Shown here: piece after piece, positions 36,929 to 45,641 of the stretch
How the letters are laid out: each line of letters opens with the position of its first letter
Numbering within the stretch: position 1 is the stretch's first letter
Assembly (NCBI GenBank): GCA_964458495.1
Contig: CAYWJB010000018.1
Span: 8,633-72,632, forward strand
Length of the DNA: 64,000 bases
From: JANWVO01 sp964458495
GTDB lineage: Bacteria; Acidobacteriota; Terriglobia; Bryobacterales; Bryobacteraceae
Reading direction: 5' to 3'
The notes under the pieces: generated by a model
Told to the model about the DNA's origin: nothing
Seen by the model: the letters and a program-made list of their open reading frames with translations, nothing else
Database searches by the model: none
Position numbers and translations under genes: made by a program

Positions 36929-37705
36929 TCAGCGGCTTTGGCGGCGCCGCCGGGCAAGCGCGGCCAGCGCCAGACCGGCTGCGGCCAGCGCGAAAGTGCC
37001 CGGCTCCGGGGCGTGGACCTCTTCGACGCCTTCCTCCGGCGCGACCGGGCGCAGTGACGGTGAAACCTGCTCCAGCCGCGCCAGGAACGACTGATACTCC
37101 CAGCCGGTGAAGGTCCCGTCCGGCGCGGCATTGCCGCTGATGACGGCCCACTCGCCAAATCCGAATTCCGGATTCGCGCGGATGAATGCGGCCGCCTGTT
37201 GCATCCACTCCCCGGCCTGCGGAGTGAGCGAAATGGACTGAAACTCGGCGTCGTCGAGGATGCCCCAGATGGCCTGCTGGATGTGCAGATCCGGATCCGC
37301 GGACGTTCCGCTCCGGTAAGCCTCCATCTGCAGGATCAGCCACGCTGCTGCCTGATAGCGCTCCACTGCGTTCAGTCCGAGATCCGACCAGAAGAAGCCC
37401 TCGTTCGGCGAGCCGCCCTTGCGCACCAGCGCCGCCTGTTCCGGCGTCCACGGCAGGAGCGGGACAACATTTGCCATATACGTCTGCCCCTTGGCGGCGA
37501 ACCGCTCGACGTCGACGCACCACAGGTCCACGTCGGAGCCGTCCACGGCGCCGTTGTACCGGCCGCCGCTCAGCACAAGCAGCAGACGGTCATTCGTAAT
37601 GTGGACCGTCTTGCCCGTGCCCAAAGAGGACTCCGGCAAGAGCGGGCTGGCTGAAAGAGACCAGGCGATGAGGGAGGCCGAAAGAACGCCCAGCACAAAT
37701 CTCAT
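36929..37705 (-). CDS. PEP-CTERM sorted exported protein
   Basis: A 258-residue exported protein with an N-terminal signal (VLGVLSASLIAWSLSA) and a textbook PEP-CTERM tail: PEP in HAPEPGTFALA, a hydrophobic segment, then a basic end (ARRRRQSR). Such proteins are processed by an exosortase and released or anchored at the cell surface. The body (VDLWCVDVERFA, AAWLILQMEA, QQAIWGILDD) resembles PEP-CTERM proteins of unknown function whose middle part is likely a surface adhesin. AAAGGA lies ~8 nt before the ATG at 37705. No exosortase gene is in the window. Confidence 0.8.
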   Translation of the reverse strand: MRFVLGVLSASLIAWSLSASPLLPESSLGTGKTVHITNDRLLLVLSGGRYNGAVDGSDVDLWCVDVERFAAKGQTYMANVVPLLPWTPEQAALVRKGGSPNEGFFWSDLGLNAVERYQAAAWLILQMEAYRSGTSADPDLHIQQAIWGILDDAEFQSISLTPQAGEWMQQAAAFIRANPEFGFGEWAVISGNAAPDGTFTGWEYQSFLARLEQVSPSLRPVAPEEGVEEVHAPEPGTFALAAAGLALAALARRRRQSR

Positions 37706-38136
37706 GAAATTCCTTTGGCAACCAGAAGTTCGATCCTCAAATGTCACTGCTATCGGAAACTTACCAGAAGGAAATGGCAGGGCAAATGGCCAACTGGTTC
37801 CAGGACGCCGCCTCGTTTCCCCGCATTGCAACGCCCGCCAACCGGAGCGAGGCAGGAGCCTCGCCCCAACTGGCTGAAAATGAGCGCGACATCGCGAGGC
37901 CAGAGGGACCACTCCACTGCCAGACAGGGGGTAGGTGTTATAGGACGGGGGCCGATGAGGCGAGTTTGTCGCCGGCGGAAACGCCCGGCAAAAGGGGCCG
38001 CGCTCCCGGCGGAGACGGTGTGCAGGGGGAACCACAACCAGATGCGTGGTGTCTGCACAGGAGAGCCCTGCCGCCCGGCCGCCGCCCGTGGGCCGGCGGC
38101 TCGGTCCGGGGGCATGGGCAGCCGGAGGTGCAAGAC
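37706..38136. other. 431-bp intergenic region with strong hairpins
   Basis: This divergent region between the PEP-CTERM gene (minus) and a lipoprotein gene (plus) holds no convincing gene. It contains several inverted repeats: GCGAGGC/GCCTCGC (37847-37864, 7 bp, 4-nt loop), a GGCG-GAAA-CGCC tetraloop near 37975-37986, the nested hairpin at 38019-38059 and a CCGCCG/CGGCGG stem near 38081-38101. A 5' untranslated structured RNA for the lipoprotein is possible. Confidence 0.5.
38019..38059 (+). ncRNA. nested hairpin, candidate structured leader
   Basis: TGTGCAG (38019-38025) pairs with CTGCACA (38053-38059) and, inside, ACCAC (38031-38035) with GTGGT (38046-38050). It lies ~80 nt upstream of the lipoprotein ATG on the same strand. 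It does not match a riboswitch consensus I know, including c-di-GMP-I. Confidence 0.3.
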
Positions 38137-39867
38137 ATGAGGAGCTCCTGGGCATGGCTATTGTGGCTCCTGGCGGCATGCTCTGCGGCGCAGCCGCCGG
38201 AGGTCGAGGCGCGGCTGGCAAGAGTGCAAGGGCAGGTGGTGGACAAGGACACGAAACAGGGGATTCCGGGAGCGCGCGTCGTGATGCTCCGATGGGACCG
38301 CCCGGACGCGCGCTGGAGCAGCGAGATCTGGAACACGCCACTCTCCGCCCCCGGCGCGGCGCCGGATGCCGGGCAAGTGGCTGTTGTGGCTGACAGTCAT
38401 GGAGAGTTCTCGTTTGCGATCACGCGCCCCGCGGAGTTTTTGTTGTTTGTCTCCGCTCCTGGCTATGTGCGGGCGGGAGGCAAAGGGGCGCCCTACCGGA
38501 TCACGGCGGATGAGGAGCTCTGGCAGGTGACGGTGGAACTGGAGCGGGAAACCTCTATTGCGGGCAGGGTTGTGGACGCGGACACCGGAAAGGCATTGGC
38601 CGGGCTGGCGGTGACCGCGTGGCGCGCCACAAAGTCGGGTGTGGGCCAAATGGGCGGCGGGCGGACGCTGGTGCCGGAGGGCGGGGAAGCGGTGACGGAA
38701 GCGGACGGCAGCTTCCGGCTCTCCGGTCTGCCGCCGGATACCTACTTCCTCAAGGCAGCAGCGCCATTGGCAGCCAAAATCGCGCCGCCAGAGCCGGTGG
38801 AGGATTTTCGCCGGCAGGAACGGCGAGCCTACCAGGAGACGTGGTATCCCGGCGTGGCGGACCGGCGTGAAGCGGTTCCTTTGGCGGTTTCCGGCAGCGG
38901 CACGGAAGGCGTGGAATTTCGGGTGAGCGAGCGGAGGGTGGCCGCGGTGCGGGCGCGCGTGGAGGCGCCAAAGCGTTCCGCGCCGGTGGCGGTGACGGTG
39001 ATCCGGGTGGAGAAAGAGCTGGCGTCCGCCGGCTTCTCCATCGTGGCACTGGGCCAGGCACAGCCGGGAGAAACCTTCGAGGTGTCCCGCCTGGTTCCGG
39101 GGCGCTATCTCTTCTCAGCGGTGTTCCAGGGTGATGAACCGGGCGGCACGCTGCGCGGGCTGCTGTACCAGGACATCGGCGAGGAGAACCTTGAGGGGCT
39201 GGTGATCCCTTTGTCGGCGGGCGTCCAATTGCTGGGCAGCGTCCGCATGGCCGGCAGGGAGCCGAAACCCGGAGAACCAGTGCTGCCCGCAAGCGGACTA
39301 CGGGTGGCTCTGGAGACGGAAGTCAGGACGCAGGCCTCTCCCAAGCCGGTGGAGGTGGACAGCCAAAGCGGAACGTTCGCTTTCAAGGGGTTGATTCCGG
39401 ACACTTATACGCTCCGGCTGGCGGGCAGAATTCCGGGATACCGGGTTTCCGGGGTGCGTTACAACGGAGTGGACTGCCCACACGGCATATTTGCCCTGGA
39501 TCCGGGAGCTTTGGAGCACAAAGTGGAAGTGACGCTGGAGGCTGCCTCCGCCTCGGTGGCGGTGCAGATAGCCGAGGGTTTGCGCGCTTCGCCCCGCGCC
39601 GTCGTTTTCGTGGCGCGGGAACCGGTGCGAATCCAGCTGCACCCGGACGTGCTTTGGCCAGTCGAGGCAGACGAGGCGGGTCAAGCCGAGGTGCAGGGTC
39701 TGCTGCCGGGCGCCTACCGCTTGGCAGCGTGGCGGGCGGGGGAACCGTTCCTCGAAGACCCGCAGTTCTCAGAGCGGATCCGGGAGGGCACGCAGGTGCG
39801 GTTGGCCCCAGGCGAGGCGGCGCGGATTCAGATACGCCCGCACACGGTGGCGGGCGTGCTCAAGTGA
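38137..39867 (+). CDS. lipoprotein with carboxypeptidase-regulatory-like domains
   Basis: A 576-residue probable lipoprotein: the hydrophobic signal WAWLLWLLAAC ends in an L-A-A-C lipobox. At least two CarboxypepD_reg-like beta-sandwich repeats follow (ARVQGQVVDKDTKQGIPGARV; ERETSIAGRVVDADTGKALAG with ADGSFRLSGLPPDTYFLKA). A third related segment lies near 440-470 (GTFAFKGLIPDTYTLRLAG). These domains often sit at the outer face of the envelope in proteins related to TonB receptors, but no beta-barrel is present. GGAGGT 8 nt before the ATG at 38137 fixes the start. It converges on the rhomboid gene with a 4-bp gap. Confidence 0.75.
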   Translation: MRSSWAWLLWLLAACSAAQPPEVEARLARVQGQVVDKDTKQGIPGARVVMLRWDRPDARWSSEIWNTPLSAPGAAPDAGQVAVVADSHGEFSFAITRPAEFLLFVSAPGYVRAGGKGAPYRITADEELWQVTVELERETSIAGRVVDADTGKALAGLAVTAWRATKSGVGQMGGGRTLVPEGGEAVTEADGSFRLSGLPPDTYFLKAAAPLAAKIAPPEPVEDFRRQERRAYQETWYPGVADRREAVPLAVSGSGTEGVEFRVSERRVAAVRARVEAPKRSAPVAVTVIRVEKELASAGFSIVALGQAQPGETFEVSRLVPGRYLFSAVFQGDEPGGTLRGLLYQDIGEENLEGLVIPLSAGVQLLGSVRMAGREPKPGEPVLPASGLRVALETEVRTQASPKPVEVDSQSGTFAFKGLIPDTYTLRLAGRIPGYRVSGVRYNGVDCPHGIFALDPGALEHKVEVTLEAASASVAVQIAEGLRASPRAVVFVAREPVRIQLHPDVLWPVEADEAGQAEVQGLLPGAYRLAAWRAGEPFLEDPQFSERIREGTQVRLAPGEAARIQIRPHTVAGVLK

Positions 39868-39871
39868 TTCT

Positions 39872-40690
39872 TCAGGGAAGCCCGGAAAGCCACAGGACAA
39901 GTTGGAGATATGCGTACCCGGTGAGGCCGATCGCGACGGCTGCGGCTACGGTCCATAGCTTCTCGGTGGCATTGGGGACAAGGCGGGGGGTGCCAGCGAG
40001 ATAGCCGAACACGAACCCGGTAGCCAGGCCGCCGAGGTGCGCGGCGTTGTCGATGCGGAAGAACGGCAGCAGGCCCCACAGCAACCCGTAGATCGCCCAG
40101 CGGATATAAAAACCCTTGATCATGGCGGCTTCGCCGGACCACTTGTAGCGCACGCCGAGAGCGATCATGGCGCCGATGAGCCCGAACAGCCCGGCCGAGG
40201 CGCCCACGGTGAGCATCGTGCCGCGCAGCATGCTGAGGGCGAAGCCGCCGATGGTCGAGAAGATGTAGATGGCGACCATCCGCCTGGCGCCATAGACCTC
40301 TTCGGCATGGCGGCCGAGATCCATGAACACCCACAGGTTGAAAAAGATGTGCATGAGGTTGCCGTGCAGGAAGCCGGCCGTGATCAGCCGCCACCACTGG
40401 CCGCCAAAAACGGCCTGCGGCAGGGCGGCGCCGTAGCGGATGAGCGCGTTGACCTCGCCCACCTTGGCCGAGGCGAGCAAGGTGACCAGATACATGGCCA
40501 CGCACAGCAGGGAGATCACGATGGTGGCGAATTGAGCGGAGGGAACCAGCCCGCCGAGGATGCCGGCGGGATCGCGGCGGTCAATGGCGCGAGGCCCCAC
40601 AGGGGCGTCGCAGTAAGGGCAAACCTTGTCGTGAATGGTGATGAAGGCCCGGCAATGCGGGCACATGCGGCGGGTTTCCACTACGGCCAT
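39872..40690 (-). CDS. rhomboid intramembrane serine protease with zinc ribbon
   Basis: A 272-residue membrane protease. An N-terminal zinc ribbon (C10-x2-C13 and C24-x2-C27) precedes about six transmembrane segments. The rhomboid signature is complete: RLITAGFLHGNLMHIFFNLW, catalytic S165 in GASAGLFG and catalytic H218 in DNAAHLGG. It would cleave transmembrane substrates in the inner membrane. The ATG at 40690 overlaps a TACAAT -10-like element, so translation could instead start at M9 (ATG 40666), which keeps the zinc ribbon. It is divergent from cpaB across a region with two operator-like palindromes. Confidence 0.88.
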   Translation of the reverse strand: MAVVETRRMCPHCRAFITIHDKVCPYCDAPVGPRAIDRRDPAGILGGLVPSAQFATIVISLLCVAMYLVTLLASAKVGEVNALIRYGAALPQAVFGGQWWRLITAGFLHGNLMHIFFNLWVFMDLGRHAEEVYGARRMVAIYIFSTIGGFALSMLRGTMLTVGASAGLFGLIGAMIALGVRYKWSGEAAMIKGFYIRWAIYGLLWGLLPFFRIDNAAHLGGLATGFVFGYLAGTPRLVPNATEKLWTVAAAVAIGLTGYAYLQLVLWLSGLP

Positions 40691-40718
40691 TGTAGCGGCC
40701 CCCGGCGTGTGGCGGGCT

Positions 40719-40751
40719 CGCCTCAGGCGCTTCCCCTGCGCGCCTCAGGCG
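40719..40751. promoter_or_regulatory. pair of CGCCTCAGGCG sites, operator-like
   Basis: The 11-bp near-palindrome CGCCT-C-AGGCG occurs at 40719-40729 and again identically at 40741-40751. The copies are 22 bp apart, two helical turns, in the divergent gap between the rhomboid gene and cpaB. This is the arrangement expected for a dimeric repressor or activator binding twice to one DNA face. Confidence 0.45.
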
Positions 40752-40830
40752 AACGACGGATTCTGGGCATACGGGTTTCCATGATTGACTGATACCAGGC
40801 AAATTGCGACTGTCGCACGGGAGGCAAGCC

Positions 40831-41472
40831 TTGAAGAAGAACCTTTTGCCGCTGTTTGGCATCGCCTTGGTGGCGGCGGCGGCGGCCACCGGCGTGTTCT
40901 ACGCGCTGTTGCCACAGGGGGTTGCCGGCGAGGCGGCGTCGGCCCACGCCACGGTGGTGGTGGCGGCGCGCGACCTGGAAATGGGGGCGCGGCTAAGATC
41001 GGAGGACGTGCGGGCGGAGCCGTGGAAGCAGGGAGCCGTACCGGAGGGAGCGTTGCGTCTGGCCTCCGAGGCGGCGGGGAAGGTCGCCTTGCGGCCGCTG
41101 ACGGCAGGCGAGATGTTGAAGGCCGGTGCGCTTGCGCCCGCAGGAGCGGGGGCGCTGGCGGCCATCCCTCCTGGCATGCGCGCTGTGAGCCTGCATCCGG
41201 TGGATTCGCAGGGGGTGGTGGCGATGCTCGAGCCCGGCAGCCGCGTCGACGTTCAGGTGGTGAACCTGCGCGGCGGGGCGTACGCGCGCCGGATGCTGGA
41301 GGACGTGGAAGTGCTGCGTGTGCAGAAGAGCGACCTGCAGCGGCCGTCGGTGACGGTGCTGGCGAGGCCCGAGGACGCCGACCGGCTGTCGCTGGCAGAC
41401 GCGCAGCAGCAGATCCGGCTGCTGGCGAGAAACCCGGCAGAGCGGGCTGCGGGCGCAGCGCCGGCGCGGTGA
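40831..41472 (+). CDS. cpaB: Flp pilus assembly protein CpaB/RcpC-like
   Basis: A 213-residue periplasmic assembly protein of Tad/Flp pili. One N-terminal transmembrane segment (LFGIALVAAAAATGVFYALL) is followed by a SAF domain (VVVAARDLEMGARLRSEDV) and an RcpC-type C-terminal domain (MRAVSLHPVDSQGVVAMLEPGSRVDV as two shorter motifs). GGGAGG 6 nt before the TTG at 40831 supports this start; the upstream TTG at 40804 lacks one. It is followed after 6 bp by tadB. It normally stabilises the CpaC/RcpA secretin, which is not in the window. Confidence 0.85.
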   Translation: MKKNLLPLFGIALVAAAAATGVFYALLPQGVAGEAASAHATVVVAARDLEMGARLRSEDVRAEPWKQGAVPEGALRLASEAAGKVALRPLTAGEMLKAGALAPAGAGALAAIPPGMRAVSLHPVDSQGVVAMLEPGSRVDVQVVNLRGGAYARRMLEDVEVLRVQKSDLQRPSVTVLARPEDADRLSLADAQQQIRLLARNPAERAAGAAPAR

Positions 41473-41478
41473 GCGGCG

Positions 41479-42411
41479 ATGGACCGGGTTGCCTTGCTGG
41501 TGACGATGCTGGCCGCGGGGTGGTTGGCCGCCCTGCTGGCGGTATCCATTTTCTGGGCCTTTCAGGAGGCGCGGAGGCGGAGAGCGGAAGCCGGAAGCGC
41601 GCTGTTGAACGGCAGCGAGTTGAGCACGATCCGGATCTGGGCGGCGCTGCTGGAACGGATCGGGCAGGTGGAAAGGCTCAGGCGGCTGATCGCACAGGCG
41701 GGCGTTCCGTGGGCGGTGGGCCGCACGACGCTGGTGATGCTGTTCGGCGCGGCGTCGGTGGGGCTGTTCCTGGCCAACACCGGGCTTCTGCCGGTGTGGG
41801 CGCGATGGCCGGCAACGCTGGCGGCGGGCGCGTCGCCGCTGTTGTACCTGCGGACGGCGCGGGCGCGGAGGTTCCGGCTGTTTGCCGAGCAATTCCCTGA
41901 GGCGCTGGATTCCCTGTCGAGGGCGCTGAAGGCGGGCTATCCGCTGGCGCAATCGATCGAGCTGCTGGCCATGGAGCAACCCGAACCCCTGGCTTCCGAG
42001 ATGCGGCGGACGCGCGACGAGTGGAAGCTGGGCAGCACATGGGACCAGGCGCTGGACAGCCTGGCGGCGCGCGTGCCGCTGGCCGAAGTGGCGCTCTTCT
42101 GCGCGGCAGTGAAGCTGCAGAACCGGTTTGGCGGAAGGCTCAACGACGTGCTCGGGCGGCTGGGGGAGACCATGCGGGAGCATGCCGCGCTGGAAGGGGA
42201 GGTCCGTTCCGTGTCGGCGCACAGCCGTCTGACCGGAACCATCCTGACTGCGGTGCCGGTGGTGATCGCCGTGCTTCTTTTTTGGGTCAACCCGGAGCAG
42301 ATGGCCATCCTGCTGCAGCGCAGCGAGGGCCGCGCAATGCTGGCGGGGGCGGTGACGGCCAACATCGCGGCGCACTTCGTGATCCGCAGAATGGCGCAGA
42401 TCCGGATGTGA
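41479..42411 (+). CDS. tadB: type II secretion F-domain protein TadB
   Basis: A 310-residue inner-membrane platform protein of the Tad pilus. Hydrophobic segments lie at the N-terminus, around 95-125, and at the C-terminus. The T2SSF domain sits in between (FAEQFPEALDSLSRALKAGYPLAQSIE). TadB works with TadC to move pilin subunits under control of the TadA ATPase. It starts 6 bp after cpaB and ends 13 bp before tadC. Length is typical. Confidence 0.88.
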   Translation: MDRVALLVTMLAAGWLAALLAVSIFWAFQEARRRRAEAGSALLNGSELSTIRIWAALLERIGQVERLRRLIAQAGVPWAVGRTTLVMLFGAASVGLFLANTGLLPVWARWPATLAAGASPLLYLRTARARRFRLFAEQFPEALDSLSRALKAGYPLAQSIELLAMEQPEPLASEMRRTRDEWKLGSTWDQALDSLAARVPLAEVALFCAAVKLQNRFGGRLNDVLGRLGETMREHAALEGEVRSVSAHSRLTGTILTAVPVVIAVLLFWVNPEQMAILLQRSEGRAMLAGAVTANIAAHFVIRRMAQIRM

Positions 42412-42424
42412 AGGGGAGGGGCGC

Positions 42425-43451
42425 ATGACGGGGACGCTGGTTCTGTTTTTCGGATTCACGCTGGCTGTGGTGATGGGCGCGCTGGCGCTGGCGGTGCGCC
42501 GGCTGCCCGCCGAAGGGGGATCAGCGGAGGCGCCGGGTCTGCCAGAGGCGGCGCCCCGGAACTGGTCGGGCAGAATGATGGAGGCGCTGCTGTATCTGGG
42601 AGCGCTGGCGGCGCCGTCGGAAGGGCGGGAACTGAGCCTGCGGGCGAGGCTGGCGGCAGCCGGCTACCGCAACCCGGCGGCGCTGCCTGTTTTTCAGGGA
42701 ATTCGGGTGTGCCTGGCGGCGCTTCTGGCGGCGGGACTGGCTTGGGCGGCGGCGGCGCAGTCGGCAGGCGCGGCGGCGGCTCTGGTGGCGGCNNNNNNNN
42801 NNNNNNNNNNNNNNNNNNNNNNNNNNNNNNNNNNNNNNNNNNNNNNNNNNNNNNNNNNNNNNNNNNNNNNNNNNNNNNNNNNNNNNNNNNNNGGCGGCTC
42901 TGGTGGCGGCCGCGTGCGGCTTCGGGTTTGGGCTGCTGGCGCCGGAGCGGGTGCTGGAGGGCATGAGGCAGGCGCGGATCGCGCGCATTCAGCGGGCGCT
43001 GCCGGCGGCGCTGGACCTGATGGTGTTGAGCGTGGAGGCGGGACAGAGCCTGGATGTGGCGCTGGCGGAGACGAGCCGGGAACTCAGGCAGGTGTATCCG
43101 GATCTGGCGTCGGAGTTCGCTCAGGTGCACCTGGAGATGCGCGCCGGACGGCACCGCAGCGAGGTGCTTCTGGACCTGGGGCGCAGGACCGGATCGCCGG
43201 AGCTGAAGAAGCTGGCGATGGTGCTGATTGACAGCGACCGCTTCGGGACCAGCCTGGCGCCGGCGCTGCGCACGCACGCGAAGTTCTTGCGGACCAGACG
43301 GCGGCAGGCGGCGCAGGAGGCGGCGAGGAAGCTGAGCGTGAAGCTGATTTTCCCGGTGTTCTTCCTGATCATGCCGGCGGTGTTCGTGGTGACGCTGGGG
43401 CCGGCGGTGCTGTCCTTCCTGGAGGCGATGCAGGCTTTCTTCACCCCCTGA
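42425..43451 (+). CDS. tadC: type II secretion F-domain protein TadC (interrupted by N gap)
   Basis: TadC-like inner-membrane protein. The part after the gap contains the T2SSF core (ALPAALDLMVLSVEAGQSLD, FAQVHLEMRAGRHRSEVL) and a final transmembrane helix (IFPVFFLIMPAVFVVTLGPA). The part before has an N-terminal helix and a linker. The bases flanking the 100-N gap share the same 18-bp string, so the gap is probably artificial; collapsing it gives one open frame of 909 bp (302 residues), the normal TadC length. As printed, the coding frame is broken only by the Ns. It is the last of the three tad genes present. Confidence 0.85.
42793..42892. other. scaffold gap (100 N) inside tadC, probably spurious
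   Basis: The 18 bases before the gap (42775-42792) and after it (42893-42910) are both ggcggctctggtggcggc. This suggests two contig ends that overlap rather than missing sequence. Confidence 0.9.
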
Positions 43452-43461
43452 CGCGGCGTGG

Positions 43462-44412
43462 TCACAGCGGGTCCCACACCAGCGCGTCGAAATGGTGGAT
43501 GGCGCGAAAGGCGAAGCGCTCGTACAGGCGGATGGCGTGGGTGTTGGAGGATGTGACCGTGAGCGAGGCCTCGGCGGCGCCGGAGGTCCGGAGCGCAGCC
43601 AGCGAGCGGCGCAGCAGTTCGGCGCCGGCGCCGCGTCCCTGCACGGCGGGCGCCACGCAGATCTGCGCGATGTGGCCAGTGAGGGGCGCGATGCGGCTGG
43701 CGAAGCAGGCGCCCACGACGCCGCCGTCGTGGTCGACGGCCACCCAGGAACAGTCCGGGGCGAAGTAGCCGCAGCCGGGGTAGCGGACAATGTTGTCCAG
43801 GAAGCGGCGCGCGCCGGCAGCGGTCTTGTACTGGTTGTTGATGGCGCTGTCGATGTGGCCGTGGTAGGTTTCGGCGATCAGGCGGGCGGCGGCGTCCAGC
43901 CAGTAGGCCGACCAGCGCTCGAAGTGCAGGCCGGCGGGGACGGAGACCGGCTCCGGAATGCGCTCAAGCCGCGCCAGCATGAACTGGCGGGCGTGGACCG
44001 CAGGCGGTGCGCCGGGCAGGCTGAGTGCGCCGCCGCGCGCGGCGAGGTGCATCAGCTGGGCTTCGGCCCGGCGCAGCCACCGCATCGAACGAAGCCGGTC
44101 GATCACGGCGCCCAGCAGCAGGCTTTCGTTGGCAGGAGAGCGCCAGGCGTCCCGCACGAAGAGATCGCCCACCAGCCCCTTGTCGTTTTCTGACACAAAG
44201 TAGGTGTATCCGGCCAGCGTATCGCCGTCCATCAAGGCGAAGCCGTCCAGAGTGCCCATGCAGGCATATCGCAGGATCAGTTCCGCCAGCGGCGAAAAAT
44301 CCCAGTGAAACAGGGTGAGCCACCGGGACTTTTCTTCTTCGAGCAGCTCCGCCAGCCGGGCCGGCGGAAGGGCGGTGAGGTCGGCGAGTTCTGGACGCCC
44401 CGAAGGGTGCAT
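43462..44412 (-). CDS. two-domain GNAT acetyltransferase-like protein
   Basis: A 316-residue protein. The C-terminal half is a GNAT domain with the acetyl-CoA motif QICVAPAVQGRGAGAELL and the late segment SNTHAIRLYERFAF. The N-terminal half (YTYFVSENDKGLVGDLFV) looks like a second, degenerate GNAT-like domain. The acceptor is unknown. The ATG at 44412 gives MHPSGRPELADL; an upstream in-frame extension would run into the AlaC gene. It lies 8 bp after the alaC stop on the same strand, so the two are probably co-transcribed. Confidence 0.75.
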   Translation of the reverse strand: MHPSGRPELADLTALPPARLAELLEEEKSRWLTLFHWDFSPLAELILRYACMGTLDGFALMDGDTLAGYTYFVSENDKGLVGDLFVRDAWRSPANESLLLGAVIDRLRSMRWLRRAEAQLMHLAARGGALSLPGAPPAVHARQFMLARLERIPEPVSVPAGLHFERWSAYWLDAAARLIAETYHGHIDSAINNQYKTAAGARRFLDNIVRYPGCGYFAPDCSWVAVDHDGGVVGACFASRIAPLTGHIAQICVAPAVQGRGAGAELLRRSLAALRTSGAAEASLTVTSSNTHAIRLYERFAFRAIHHFDALVWDPL

Positions 44413-44420
44413 GGCGAAGG

Positions 44421-45632
44421 TCAGGGCTTGCGGCTGCGGGCGGCGTCGCGCAGGAACTGGCGGATCGAGCGCAGCGCCTGCCGCGTGCGGTGATGGTTCT
44501 CGATGAGCGCAAACCGCACATGGCCTTCCCCGGCCGGCCCGAATCCGATTCCGGGGCTCACGGCGACCAGCGCCTTTTCGAGCAGGAGTTTCGCGAAATC
44601 CAGGCTGCTGACGCCGCTGAACATCTCCGGGATTTTCGCCCAGACGAACATGGAAGCGCGCGGCTTTTCGACGGGCCAGCCGGCGGCCTGGAGCCCTTCC
44701 ACCAGCAGGTCCCGGCGCTTTTCGTAAACGTGGCAGATCTTGCCCACCTCCGCTTCGCAGTCGCGCAGGCCGATGATGGCGGCGATCTGGATGGGCTGGA
44801 AATTGCCGTAATCCAGATAGCTCTTGATGCGGGCCAGCGCCTTGATCATGCGGGCATTTCCGAGGCAAAAGCCGACGCGCCATCCGGCCATGTTGTAGCT
44901 CTTGGTCATGGAGAAGATCTCGACGGCGACCTCCCGGGCGCCGTCCACCTGAAGGATGCTGGGCGCGCGGTAGCCGTCGAAGCAGAGATCGGCGTAGGCG
45001 AAGTCATGCAGGATCATCGAGCCGTGGCGGTGCGCCAGGGCGACGACGTGGCGGAAGAAGTCGAGGTCGACGCAGGCGGTCGTTGGATTGTGCGGGTAGT
45101 TGAGCAGAATCAGCCGGGGCGCCTTGGCTGCCTTGCGGAAGTGATCTTCCAGGCGGTTGAGGTATTCGGCGGGGTCGGCCACGGGCAGCGGCGCGGCGTG
45201 GCCCTCGGCCATGATGACGCCGTACTGGTGAATCGGATAGCACGGGGCGGGAGTGACGACCTCGTCGCCGGGACCGATGACAGCGAACATGAGATGGGCC
45301 AGCGCGTCCTTGGCGCCGATGGTGACGATCGCTTCGGTCTCCGGGTCGAGCTGCACGCCGTAGTTCCGCTCGTAGCGGCGGCAGACTTCCAGCCGCAGAT
45401 TCGGGATGCCGCGGGAGACCGAATAGCGGTGGTTGCGCGGGTTGCGCGCCGCCTCGATCAGCTTGTTGACCACCGGGCGCGGCGTGGCGCCGTCGGGATT
45501 GCCCATGCCGAAATCGACAACGTCATACTGCTGCGCCCGCAGCCGCGCCTTCATCTCGTTGACGACGGCAAAAACATAAGGGGGCAGTTTTGCAATCCGA
45601 TAAAACTCTTCCTGAGCCGCGCCCGTCTGCAT
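44421..45632 (-). CDS. alaC: alanine-synthesising aminotransferase AlaC-like
   Basis: A 403-residue class I PLP aminotransferase. KLPPYVFAVVNEMKAR, VVDFGMGNPDGATPRPVV and YSVSRGIPNLR near the N-terminus follow AlaC (glutamate-pyruvate aminotransferase) closely. PLP is held by K244 in SMTKSYNMAGWRVG, with NYPHNPTT as the substrate/PLP motif. It would make alanine from pyruvate with glutamate. The ATG at 45632 has a TAGCAT -10 nine nt upstream and no Shine-Dalgarno. That box overlaps the -10 of the divergent rhodanese-like gene. Confidence 0.87.
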   Translation of the reverse strand: MQTGAAQEEFYRIAKLPPYVFAVVNEMKARLRAQQYDVVDFGMGNPDGATPRPVVNKLIEAARNPRNHRYSVSRGIPNLRLEVCRRYERNYGVQLDPETEAIVTIGAKDALAHLMFAVIGPGDEVVTPAPCYPIHQYGVIMAEGHAAPLPVADPAEYLNRLEDHFRKAAKAPRLILLNYPHNPTTACVDLDFFRHVVALAHRHGSMILHDFAYADLCFDGYRAPSILQVDGAREVAVEIFSMTKSYNMAGWRVGFCLGNARMIKALARIKSYLDYGNFQPIQIAAIIGLRDCEAEVGKICHVYEKRRDLLVEGLQAAGWPVEKPRASMFVWAKIPEMFSGVSSLDFAKLLLEKALVAVSPGIGFGPAGEGHVRFALIENHHRTRQALRSIRQFLRDAARSRKP

Positions 45633-45641
45633 ATACTCTTC

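Noticed and set aside
38019..38059. c-di-GMP-I (GEMM) or other known riboswitch
   Set aside because: The nested stems are real but the conserved loop and receptor sequences of GEMM are not found.
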